A stretch of DNA of 8,090 nucleotides. Origin: Ignavibacteriales bacterium (GTDB lineage: Bacteria > Bacteroidota > Ignavibacteria > UBA10030 > SZUA-254). The notes under the pieces were generated by a model. The model was given only the letters and a program-made list of their open reading frames with translations, was not told where the DNA came from and searched no databases. Below, one piece after another: positions 1-7,027 of this stretch. The stretch spans positions 1 through 8,090 of the forward strand of contig JACQYX010000011.1 of NCBI GenBank assembly GCA_016207985.1, in the 5' to 3' direction. Made by a program: the position numbers and the translations under genes. Positions within the stretch are counted from its first letter, which is position 1. Every line of letters begins with the position of its first letter.

Positions 1-250
1 GATCGATGACTTTGGTTGAATCGGTAATAAATTTTTTTATCTCTGAAGATGAACCGACCGCGACGATTATCGATTCATGAGCTGCGACAGCTTCGGCTTG
101 CGGCTGAGATTTATCGACAGTCCAGATGCGACCATTCACAAAAACAATATCGGTATGCATTTGAGCAAATGTATTATTCAGACTGATATAGAATGAATGT
201 ATCGCAGCAAAAAGAAGGAATGCGATTATTTCTTTATAGTTTCTTGCCAT
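1..250 (-). CDS. Secreted YtcJ-like amidohydrolase, N-terminal part only (runs off left edge)
   Basis: Reverse-strand reading from the ATG at 250-248 gives 83 uninterrupted codons to the window edge, so the gene is partial at its 3' end. Residues 1-29 form a signal peptide: a short basic start (MARNYK), a hydrophobic core (IIAFLLFAAIHSFYISL) and a likely cut after TFA. The mature part begins with DIVFVNGRIWTVD, then QAEAVAAHESIIVAVGSSSEI. This is the N-terminal beta-sandwich signature of metal-dependent amidohydrolases of the YtcJ/amidohydrolase-3 type, which hydrolyse amide or related C-N bonds in small molecules. The metal-binding HxH motif and the rest of the barrel lie outside the window, so the substrate cannot be judged. 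The start overlaps the end of the M28 gene by 25 bp in another frame and has a good ribosome site, GGAG, 7 bases upstream. This suggests co-transcription with the peptidases. The family call is fairly sure; activity is unknown. Confidence 0.85.
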   Translation of the reverse strand, partial: MARNYKEIIAFLLFAAIHSFYISLNNTFAQMHTDIVFVNGRIWTVDKSQPQAEAVAAHESIIVAVGSSSEIKKFITDSTKVID

Positions 251-1974
251 TTGATTACTCCGACTTTTACGAGATCGTTCAGATATCGAGTTGTAATAGA
301 TTCGGGGATGCCAGGAAATTCAGAAAGAAAAAGATTCCGAACCTCCCAAAACTTCCGTTTGCCATCAATCAGGTTGACGAATTCGAAGCGTTGTTTTTCG
401 TTCAGAGGAAAATCTTTCGATTCGTACCATGTTGCTTCATTCGCTGGCAATTTACTTTCAGGTATTCGAAAATCCAAAGGACCTCTTGTTGTCCGTATAG
501 GGATTCTCTCGTCAGCCTTTTCGCTCAATGGCGGAGGAAAGTCGGAGGAATGTCCTCTATCTTCGGTATATTTTCTTGTGAAGCCAAAAAGGTGCTCAAA
601 ACGTTTTCCAAAATGGGGTCTTATTTGATTCAGGATGTCTCGTATCTCCGAATCATCGTTAAAATTTAATATTGAGTTTGCTGCTTCAATTTCCTCGTAA
701 AATGCATAGTTGAGCATATTATCTGCTTCCGCCCACGCCATCGGGAGTGTTTTGATTGGAGCAGAATTGATATGATTTTTTGTCACGCGAACCATCTCGC
801 CGAGGTTTTGATAAGCATTTGCCTTCATCAGTTCAATGAGATCTATCCCACCCTCTCGATTGAGATTGGCAAGATACCATAACGCTGATGTTGCGATCAT
901 TTCGGAGCGCTCAAGCTCAACCGGATCAACTTTATCCGGCGAGTCGTATGTTGTGTGATGTGTGTAATCAGAGTGTGAAATCATCACGGAAGGAATTTTC
1001 CTATCGAGGAACATCATATGGTCACTACCGCCCCAGTAGGGAACGACACGATAGTTGAATTGTGATCGGCTGCCGTTCGGTGTGCGGATATTCATCTTGT
1101 CGACCATGGATGCCATGTTTGCGATGACGTCATTCAGGCAGGATGGTACAGAGCGTGGGGTTTGAACGATGTACATTTTTGAGTGAAGAAGTTCGAGATT
1201 CTCTCCAACCATATCTAAATTAACGCTTGCTAAAATTTTTCCACCTTCCGCCGGTCCGGATAATTCGGGGTGCGCATCAATGTATGCCATCGTGCCATTC
1301 CATTCCGGTACCCAAAGAAATCGGAATGATCGTCTTGGTTGTGGGAGCTTGTTGCTGTCAATCAAGCTTTTGAGTGTGTGTGCGATGTCGAGGATTGCAG
1401 CAGAGCCGCTTGCATTATCGTTCGCACATTCCTTCGGATGATCGAGATGTGCGCTGAAGAGTAATTCTTGATCGGGAAATTCTTTCCCTCGTATATGTGC
1501 AATAACAACATCCATGAAATATGGATGAAGTCCTTTGCCCTTCACCCACCCGTGGAGGATTACTTTCTGACCTGATTCAAGTAAATTTTTAATTTTCTGG
1601 CCATGTTGATAGGAAATATTGAATCCGAAAGTTGTTTTCTTCAATTCATCTGCTTTAGGCCAAAGTCCGGAGTAATGGATCATATCAGGATTTTCTTGCG
1701 AACGCTTCTCGTCGATGAACCGCACAACTGCTTTCGCACCGTATTTCAATACTGCAAGTCTGTGTACATCTCCACCATAACCGGTGGTCAATACGAATTT
1801 CCCTTTCACTTTCTTACCGGTATAATCGCTGTCGTGTGTACCTGCACCAACCCAGATGACTTCGGCTTTAACATCGCCGTGATTTGAATATGTCATCAAA
1901 CTCATCGGGATTTCTCTGAAAGAGACGAGTTTTTCAGGTGTTGGCTCTACGATACTCAATTCAGCATCTGCCAC
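226..1974 (-). pseudogene. M28-family zinc aminopeptidase, catalytic part downstream of an in-frame TAG
   Basis: This 582-codon stretch is open from a GTG at 1974 to TAA at 226. It continues in the same frame as the 105-residue fragment at 1978-2295, separated only by TAG and one GAT codon. Together they would make a 689-residue secreted metallopeptidase. Numbered from the GTG: a PA-like insert at about 57-165; then the M28 core with HLD (H176, D178), NDNASG (D186), WVPEWNG (E224), NLDMVGEN (D254) and HHTTYD (H340). These are the expected di-zinc ligands and catalytic acid/base positions of this aminopeptidase clan. The second Glu of the usual EE pair is Trp225, a pattern I recall from DUF4910-like M28 relatives. 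Residues about 525-577 resemble a small winged-helix/PqqD-like domain (LIDGKRKFWEVRNLF...YLNDLVKVGVI). The fragment alone has no signal peptide, so restart at the GTG would leave a mislocalised and probably unstable protein. The coding sequence is otherwise clean, which implies a recent lesion, a sequencing error, or rare readthrough. Confidence 0.85.
258..261 (-). promoter_or_regulatory. Ribosome binding site (GGAG) of the amidohydrolase
   Basis: On the minus strand GGAG lies 7 bases before the ATG at 250, inside the last codons of the M28 gene. It fixes the start of the edge gene and supports translation of the overlapping pair from one mRNA. Confidence 0.65.
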
Positions 1975-1977
1975 ATC

Positions 1978-1980
1978 CTA
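1978..1980 (-). other. In-frame amber (TAG) codon interrupting the M28 gene
   Basis: The minus-strand codons are TCA GGT TAG GAT GTG GCA GAT, reading S-G-stop-D-V-A-D in a frame that is open for 690 codons apart from this position. A single G-to-A change from TGG (Trp) would explain it and matches the SGWDV expected in relatives. The six other genes are uninterrupted by TAG, and the visible natural stops are TAA or TGA. Systematic reassignment of TAG is therefore unlikely. Confidence 0.8.
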
Positions 1981-2295
1981 ACCTGATGGCGACTGCCACG
2001 TTTGGTAATTGATGATCCCATCGGATTTATATGATTCGATGTAAGCATCCTTGTACGAGAAGCCGAAATTCCTTAATTGTTCCAACACGTAATTGGCAGC
2101 TTCGCGATATCCAGGTGATGCTTGAACTCGATGATACTTAGTTATTTGTAAGACATGTTCTTTAGCAAGTTCACCGTCCAAACCTTCGATGAGAATGTCG
2201 CGAGTCTTGGAATCTAAAAGATCGAGTTGACTCTGGTTAAGAGCAATATTACAAAAAGTTAAAACGGTAACGATAAGAATAAATGAGCGTTTCAT
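1978..2295 (-). pseudogene. M28-family aminopeptidase, N-terminal part (signal peptide and prodomain-like region) ending at TAG
   Basis: Translation from the ATG at 2295 gives 105 residues and stops at TAG (1980-1978). The start is supported by AAGGA at 2304-2308, 8 bases upstream. Residues 1-20 are a signal peptide (MKRSFILIVTVLTFCNIALN). The rest, with GELAKEHVLQITKYHRVQASPGYREAANYVLEQLRNFGF, is the typical N-terminal helical region of secreted M28 peptidases of this architecture; the 'YHR..ASPGY..AA.Y' pattern is characteristic. It ends TWQSPSG, then the stop, then DVADAELSIVEP, where relatives continue without a break, as I remember them, with 'GWDV..AEL'. It contains no catalytic residue and cannot act alone. 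The 107-bp gap upstream separates it from the membrane-protein gene, so it could have its own promoter, but I could not identify one with confidence. Confidence 0.85.
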
Positions 2296-2402
2296 AATGA
2301 AAATCCTTGGAGATTCGTATTGGATAACAATTTAGATAAAAGATAAGAAATTTTTATCAATTCTATCAAGTACTATTTTCTTGAGCCAATACTCTCTTTA
2401 AA

Positions 2403-3281
2403 TTAAACGTTTGAAGGTACAGTGCTTAATATAATTTTCTTGAAAAGAGAAGACTGACCGGCATACAGTGTGAGTCTTAATAACATCTTTATAAGAATAT
2501 ACAATTGTTGAACGAGTAATAGGATGATGACGACGACTGCACTTGGTGCGTGCAGTGCATCAGCAAGTGGATTGTAGATGAGGAGTACTGTGATGCCAAT
2601 GATGAATAATATAAACGTTAATGAAAACGTCTTGAAGAAATTTCTGAACGTAAATCGTATCCCAAACCATAGTGCTTTTCTCATTCGATGTTCATTTGAG
2701 GATAAAACATATATGCGTGCATAATCAAGGATCAGATAATAAATAAGGATACCTATATATCCAAGTCCGCCTCTAATCCATGTTCCCCAGAAAGTAATGT
2801 ATTGATATGGATCTTTGCCCCAAAAAATTCTCACAATCGCAATTTCAATAAATTGGAAACCGTAGAGAATAATGAAAGCAGGTATGCTCCACATGAACAA
2901 CCTGAGAAATCTCCCGAAGTAGCGAGCGGAATATCCCCAGAACATAGCAGCAGAGTATCTTTCACCGCTGATGAATATTGAGTATGCACCCCCCGATAAG
3001 AATAATCCGCATAGCCAATACAGTAAAGGTATGATAAGTAGCGAGCCTTTTAAAGCATCAATACCACCTGAAGATTTTATTATAAATTCGAATAGAAAAT
3101 CCATGTCCAATCTCCCAGCGAGCTTTTCACCCATAAGTGTATTACCTACGAAATCGCTGATGATCATCCGGAACGGTAGTACTATCATGAGCCCGAGAAG
3201 TAAATTAACGAGGTAGTACACAAAGATCATTCTTTTATTTCGCCAAGCGGCAACAAAACCTGATTTCAAACTTTTTATCAT
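2403..3281 (-). CDS. Six-segment integral membrane protein of unknown function, downstream of an M1 peptidase
   Basis: The gene encodes 292 residues from ATG at 3281 to TAA at 2403. I do not recognise a named family. Hydrophobicity suggests six membrane segments at about residues 19-40, 79-104, 129-151, 170-192, 216-236 and 247-272. There is a short basic N-terminus (MIKSLKSGFVAAWRNKR) and a basic loop between segments 4 and 5 (NEHRMRKALWFGIRFTFRNFFKT), both probably cytoplasmic. No catalytic motif, nucleotide-binding motif or cysteine pair is obvious. It starts only 18 bp after the stop of the M1 peptidase, with AAGGAG at 3290-3295 in the gap, so the two are almost certainly co-transcribed. 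The peptidase itself ends in a hydrophobic, aromatic tail, so a physical partnership at the membrane is conceivable. That is inference only. A permease-like or scaffold role is equally possible. Confidence 0.8.
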   Translation of the reverse strand: MIKSLKSGFVAAWRNKRMIFVYYLVNLLLGLMIVLPFRMIISDFVGNTLMGEKLAGRLDMDFLFEFIIKSSGGIDALKGSLLIIPLLYWLCGLFLSGGAYSIFISGERYSAAMFWGYSARYFGRFLRLFMWSIPAFIILYGFQFIEIAIVRIFWGKDPYQYITFWGTWIRGGLGYIGILIYYLILDYARIYVLSSNEHRMRKALWFGIRFTFRNFFKTFSLTFILFIIGITVLLIYNPLADALHAPSAVVVIILLLVQQLYILIKMLLRLTLYAGQSSLFKKIILSTVPSNV

Positions 3282-3289
3282 TATTCTTT

Positions 3290-3295
3290 CTCCTT
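3290..3295 (-). promoter_or_regulatory. Ribosome binding site (AAGGAG) of the membrane protein gene
   Basis: AAGGAG on the minus strand lies 8 bases before the ATG at 3281, inside the 18-bp gap after the M1 stop codon. It supports this start and efficient translation of the second cistron. Confidence 0.65.
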
Positions 3296-3299
3296 CGAT

Positions 3300-5309
3300 T
3301 TATAAAAGTGCTTGAAGGAATGTATAGAGATTCAAGAACTCCGGCTGATCGAGTATGAATTGAACCCAGAATAAAAACCGAACAGCTAATTTATTTACTC
3401 CAAGTGTTTGATGCTCGATTGTTTTACTGTTGTTTATAAGATTGATATCGAGAGGGATTTTATAATCCGGGTCGACAGTTGCGGAGACGAGTTTTGTGGA
3501 TTTAATATAGCGATATTTCATCCAGAGTTCTTGTCCGTCCCATCTCTCACGGATTTTTTCACCATTCTCAAAAACCATTTCCAGCTCGAGAGGGAACTTG
3601 AACGCACCGAGACGTCTGACCTTGACGATATTGAGATATAGTTTCTCACCATCTTTCTCATTCTCCATTGTATTATGCGTTAACTCTTTCCCTTCGATCG
3701 CATCCTGAGTTGAGAATGAATAATCAAAGCCTTTGTCTTTTTCAATCTCTTTGCAAGAAACTACATCAATACTATAATCTAAAACAGCATTTGAGTACAA
3801 CGCTTGTTCAAAAAACCAATTCAAATCCTGTCCCGAGACTTCATTTGCGACTGTGATGAAATCTTTTGTTCGCGGATGCTTAAATCGCCAACGCTCGGAG
3901 TAGGTTCGCATTATCTTTTTCATCGTCTCCTTACCTAGGTAGTTATGCAGCGTTGTTAAGAAAAGTCCCGGTTTCATGTAAGAGTTGATCCCATAACTAC
4001 TTCCCGAGTAGTATTGCCACGAATTGCGAATAGTCGGATCAAAATCAGCACCCGTCATGTACACTGCCCGATGGAACTGAAGATCATTAATCTTGATTCC
4101 AAATAAATCCATCATATTGCCATCCGTGCCATAATGGTCCGAGATAATTTGATTCTCTGTATAAGTATTGATTCCCTCATCGAGCCAGCTCTCCTCAAAT
4201 TCATTCGATGCAAGGAGGTGATACCAGTAATTATGACCGAACTCGTGGATGATAACCATTTCAACCATACGGATGCCTTCTGGTAATCCATAGGTTGTCC
4301 CTGCAGTTATTAATGTTGGATATTCCATCCCCCCTGAACCTCCTGCACCACGGCGAGGGTCGACGACTGTAAGATTTGGGTATGGATAATCACCGTACCA
4401 ATTCTGAAAATATTCAACTGCGACTTTTGCGGCTTCGAGATGCCGGAGACCTTGATCGATATGATCGGGCTGCATTAACACCCTAATATCTACATCCTGA
4501 GCTCGTCCCGTAAACTCTACAAATTCAGGACTCGTTGTCCATGCAAAATCGTGAACATCTTCCGCATGGTAATAATGTGTCGCGGTTCCATCATCCTTGT
4601 TCTTGATTTCTACCTGTGTGCCAGTGGCACCGACAACGTTCTTTTCTGGTACGGTTATCCTCACATCGTATACACCGAAGTCGGCGAAGAATTCACCGTT
4701 CGCATGATATTGACGGCAGTTCCATTTACCATCGATGTAAACACCGGCTTTCGGAAACCACTGACTGACAAAGAAATATTCCTCTTTGGCGCCAGAGCGA
4801 GTCGATGGAGGTTGAGGGAGTCTTGAAGTAAAATCAATAATAATTTTTATAGAATCCCCCGGCGAAAGTGTTTTTGGAAGTGTCACCCGGCAAACTGTTT
4901 TATCATTCGTATTGTCGTCGTCCGGATGGATGAATTCCATAGACCTTGTTAGGTCCTCTCCTGTAGAGAGATTTAATTTTTTGATCTCACTAAATCCCCA
5001 TATATCTTCCTTAGAATCACGGCTCGATCTTCCCGACTCTTTCATGAACGTCGATTTATTATTGCGGAAAGCATTCAAGTATAAATGGAATTGAAGCTCG
5101 GTGATCTTATCGGTTGTTTTATTGAACCAAGTCAGTACTTCATGTCCGTCAAACATACGTCTTTGTGGATCGAGTCTAACGTCGATATCGTAGTTGGCGA
5201 TACGCGGACTCAATGGTTGGGAAGATAAATTCGGTTGGGCAAGAGTCATCGCTGCCCAATGATAAATAATAAATAAGATCGTAATTTGCAATCTAAGTAT
5301 CGATTTCAT
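3300..5309 (-). CDS. Secreted M1-family zinc metallopeptidase
   Basis: The gene encodes 669 residues, apparently intact. The ATG at 5309 has AAGGGA 8 bases upstream (5318-5323) and opens a signal peptide, residues about 1-24 (MKSILRLQITILFIIYHWAAMTLAQ), so the enzyme should be periplasmic or exported. Residues about 35-270 fit the N-terminal beta-saddle of gluzincin aminopeptidases (IANYDIDVRLDPQRRMFDGHEVLTW). The catalytic core shows GGMEYP (326-331, the counterpart of the GAMEN exopeptidase loop), HEFGH (355-359) and the third zinc ligand E378 in WLDEG, exactly 18 residues after H359. Tyr444 (SYMKPG) is well placed as the transition-state tyrosine. A beta-rich region follows, and the tail (VRFLFWVQFILDQPEFLNLYTFLQALL) is hydrophobic and aromatic, possibly membrane-associating. 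Expected role: removal of N-terminal residues from imported or environmental peptides. It is followed at 18 bp by the six-segment membrane protein, and preceded at 46 bp by the broken S9 peptidase gene. Confidence 0.93.
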   Translation of the reverse strand: MKSILRLQITILFIIYHWAAMTLAQPNLSSQPLSPRIANYDIDVRLDPQRRMFDGHEVLTWFNKTTDKITELQFHLYLNAFRNNKSTFMKESGRSSRDSKEDIWGFSEIKKLNLSTGEDLTRSMEFIHPDDDNTNDKTVCRVTLPKTLSPGDSIKIIIDFTSRLPQPPSTRSGAKEEYFFVSQWFPKAGVYIDGKWNCRQYHANGEFFADFGVYDVRITVPEKNVVGATGTQVEIKNKDDGTATHYYHAEDVHDFAWTTSPEFVEFTGRAQDVDIRVLMQPDHIDQGLRHLEAAKVAVEYFQNWYGDYPYPNLTVVDPRRGAGGSGGMEYPTLITAGTTYGLPEGIRMVEMVIIHEFGHNYWYHLLASNEFEESWLDEGINTYTENQIISDHYGTDGNMMDLFGIKINDLQFHRAVYMTGADFDPTIRNSWQYYSGSSYGINSYMKPGLFLTTLHNYLGKETMKKIMRTYSERWRFKHPRTKDFITVANEVSGQDLNWFFEQALYSNAVLDYSIDVVSCKEIEKDKGFDYSFSTQDAIEGKELTHNTMENEKDGEKLYLNIVKVRRLGAFKFPLELEMVFENGEKIRERWDGQELWMKYRYIKSTKLVSATVDPDYKIPLDINLINNSKTIEHQTLGVNKLAVRFLFWVQFILDQPEFLNLYTFLQALL

Positions 5310-5355
5310 TTTTACTATCCCTTTTTATGTTTCGGTACCAAACAAAATATATTTT

Positions 5356-5556
5356 TTATTTTTTTAGATATTTATCTAAGAATTCCAGTATAGATTTATA
5401 ACCTTTTATCTGATTTTCTTTCTTCACAAAACCATGACCTTCGTCAGGGAAAACGATATATTCAACAGGGACACCATTCCTTTTGACTTCCTCAACCATC
5501 TCATCGGATTCAACTTTTAAAACTCGCGGATCGTTTGCACCTTGAAGTACAATAAA
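5356..5556 (-). pseudogene. S9-type serine peptidase, C-terminal fragment of catalytic domain (-1 frame relative to upstream part)
   Basis: From about position 5556 to TAA at 5356 this frame encodes FIVLQGANDPRVLKVESDEMVEEVKRNGVPVEYIVFPDEGHGFVKKENQIKGYKSILEFLDKYLKK (listed here by its parts: FIVLQGANDPRV, then VPVEYIVFPDEGHGF, then the terminal helix). It is the classical end of the alpha/beta-hydrolase domain of S9 acylaminoacyl-peptidase-like enzymes. The catalytic Asp (ANDPRV) and His (DEGHGF) are present. The open frame extends upstream to an ATG at 5625, but the extra residues (MHRSKKISCHDGACRHF...) are simply the other frame of the N-terminal part and have no peptidase character. I therefore begin the homologous region at the junction. 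Without the upstream propeller and the serine-bearing segment it cannot be active. Confidence 0.85.
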
Positions 5557-7007
5557 CCCATAATTGCAGTCTTTGAAGTGTCGGCATGCCCCGTCGTGGC
5601 AAGAAATTTTTTTGCTTCGATGCAATCACCGAGGTCGGCTTCACCGTGTTTTAAGTCGTCCATCTTGAAAAATGTTTTACCATATCCGGAGCTTCCGCGA
5701 TTATTAACATCGATTATAATATATCCGTGATTTACTATAAACTGTTTAAGTGCACTATAACCGACACGGGCTTGACCACCGGGTCCGCCATGTACCATGA
5801 CGATCGCCGGAACTTTCTCGCCTCGTTTTACTTGATGCGGTTTGTAGTAGAGAGCTGGAATCTCTACACCATCGAATGAATTATATCGGACAACTTGTCC
5901 ATCTACAAGATCGTTCGGATCGATTTCTGGATTCATCGTATTTGTTAACTGCTTATATGTCTTCGTTACAAAGTTGTAAACGAAGAGATTATTCGGGGCG
6001 CGAGAGCCATTAACGTAAAACGACATCCAATTCTCGCTGTCAGAAATATTGACCGAGGTGATTTCGGCATCAGGCAGTTTAGGTAAAGAGATATATTCTT
6101 TCTTCTCTGCGTCGTATATTTTAATTTCTGTTTTTGCATCGTTGTTTATGCCGATGATACGATATCTACCACTTCGAGAGAACGAGGCATAGAGTATATC
6201 CCAATTAGCTTCCTCAACCTTTTCAGTCTGGCCTGATATTATATCATAAAGTTTGAGATATGTAAACTCGCTGCCTTCATCTGTTAGAAAGTATAAACTT
6301 TTAGAGTCGACGTTAAAACTCTGTGGTGAATAATTGACATCTCCTTGATGAGGCGAGAGGTGTTTGATTGAATTCGCTTCTCGATCGTAGAGATACATTT
6401 CTGAGTTTACATTTGTAATGGTTTTTGTAAAAGCCATATAACGTTTATCGTTTGATATCGCTCCAAGATTATAACCCGAATCATTTTGGTAGATCATTTT
6501 GGGTGTAAAAGTGTCGATGTCCATTTCATAAACGTCCATGAATTTTGGATCTCGTTTGTTTGAGCCGAACAAGAAACTCTCCTTATCGTAGCTCCAATCA
6601 TAAAATGTAGATCGAGCTTTATCCTCAGGTGTTAAATCTTGCACATTCCCATTTTCTTCCCGAATGTAGATATGAGAGATTTCATTGCCACCTTTATCGC
6701 TCGAGTATAGAATACGATTATCATTTGGGAAGAATGAGATTATAAAAATTGAGTTATCTTTTGAGTCGGTGATCTGTTCTATATCTCCACCGCCTATAGG
6801 TATTGTATAGGCATTGTAAATCCCGGTTTTATTGCTTGAAAACATTATTAATTTTTCGTCATGTGAAAATGAGCTGCCTCCGATTGAAACAGTGTTCATA
6901 AACTGTTCGATCGTGTACTGCTTCACTTCTCTGTAATCATCCTGAGACGAGGACACCGAGACTAAACAAAAAATTAATGCCATTGAAAAAATAGATTTGT
7001 TTCTCAT
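5517..7007 (-). pseudogene. S9-type serine peptidase (prolyl oligopeptidase family), signal peptide, beta-propeller and start of catalytic domain; nucleophile segment missing
   Basis: The most likely start is ATG at 7007: AAAAGGAG sits 5 bases upstream (7013-7020) and the protein then opens with a clean signal peptide, MRNKSIFSMALIFCLVSVSSSQ. An earlier in-frame ATG at 7031, overlapping the nfi stop, would add eight residues. Residues about 30-340 form a beta-propeller of TolB/DPP-like blades (SSNKTGIYNAYTIPIGGG, ILYSSDKGGNEISHIYI, YDWSYDKESFLFGSNK), which screens substrates in this family. The alpha/beta-hydrolase domain starts with the oxyanion region VMVHGGPGGQ (H about 396 from this start) and DVNNRGSSGYGKTF, then DLGDCIEAKKFLATTGHADTSKTAIMG. 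There the nucleophile elbow (normally GGSYGGY) should follow. Instead the frame runs 12 more residues (LLYFKVQTIREF) to TAA. The matching C-terminal end is in the -1 frame just after the same point. About 80 family residues, including the catalytic Ser, are absent (estimated from memory of relatives). The enzyme is therefore predicted dead. Confidence 0.87.
5553..5559 (-). other. Deletion/frameshift junction in the S9 gene, coinciding with a GGGTTTA heptamer
   Basis: The 0-frame reads ATG GGT TTA TTG, while the C-terminal family sequence resumes as GGG TTT ATT GTA (F-I-V) one base back. The deletion endpoint is thus within about two bases of 5557. The heptamer G GGT TTA has the X XXY YYZ layout of -1 frameshift sites, with the 0-frame stop 33 bases further on. 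Even perfect slippage would join two parts that still lack the nucleophile segment. Confidence 0.6.
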
Positions 7008-7012
7008 ATTTA

Positions 7013-7020
7013 CTCCTTTT
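7013..7020 (-). promoter_or_regulatory. Ribosome binding site (AAAAGGAG) of the S9 peptidase gene
   Basis: A strong Shine-Dalgarno sequence 5 bases before the ATG at 7007. It favours that start over the ATG at 7031, which overlaps the endonuclease V stop. It also indicates that the peptidase is translated independently of nfi although the two genes are adjacent. Confidence 0.7.
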
Positions 7021-7027
7021 AGTTGTA

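Noticed and set aside
193..669. Plus-strand open frames of 158 and 143 codons
   Set aside because: They lie wholly antisense to the M28 and amidohydrolase coding sequence, and their translations are low in recognisable motifs and rich in Ser, Arg and Phe. They are shadows.
1978..1980. TAG as a reassigned sense codon across the genome
   Set aside because: The other genes in the window contain no in-frame TAG, so a code change is not supported. A single mutation or error is simpler.
2296..2402. Possible promoter or terminator in the 107-bp gap before the M28 gene
   Set aside because: TTGATA followed 16 bases later by TATCTA is present on the minus strand, but the -10 match is poor and such AT-rich matches are expected by chance. 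The GATAAGAAATTTTTATC near-palindrome has mismatches and no U-tract. Neither is supported well enough to annotate.
5310..5355. TATATTTTG before the M1 gene as a Bacteroidetes-type -7 element (TAnnTTTG)
   Set aside because: The internal spacing is three rather than two bases, no -33 TTG partner is clear, and the tract is simply AT-rich.
5364..5379. Perfect inverted repeat TTAGATA-TT-TATCTAA at the end of the S9 gene
   Set aside because: It is AT-only apart from one G-C pair per arm, lies inside the codons for DKYL, and on the minus-strand transcript it is followed by an A-rich, not U-rich, tract. It is not a credible terminator.
5557..5625. ATG at 5625 as the true start of a small 89-residue gene
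   Set aside because: The first 22 or so residues are the -1 frame of the S9 region that encodes DCIEAKKFLATTG, and family similarity begins only at FIVLQGAND. It is a fragment, not an independent gene.
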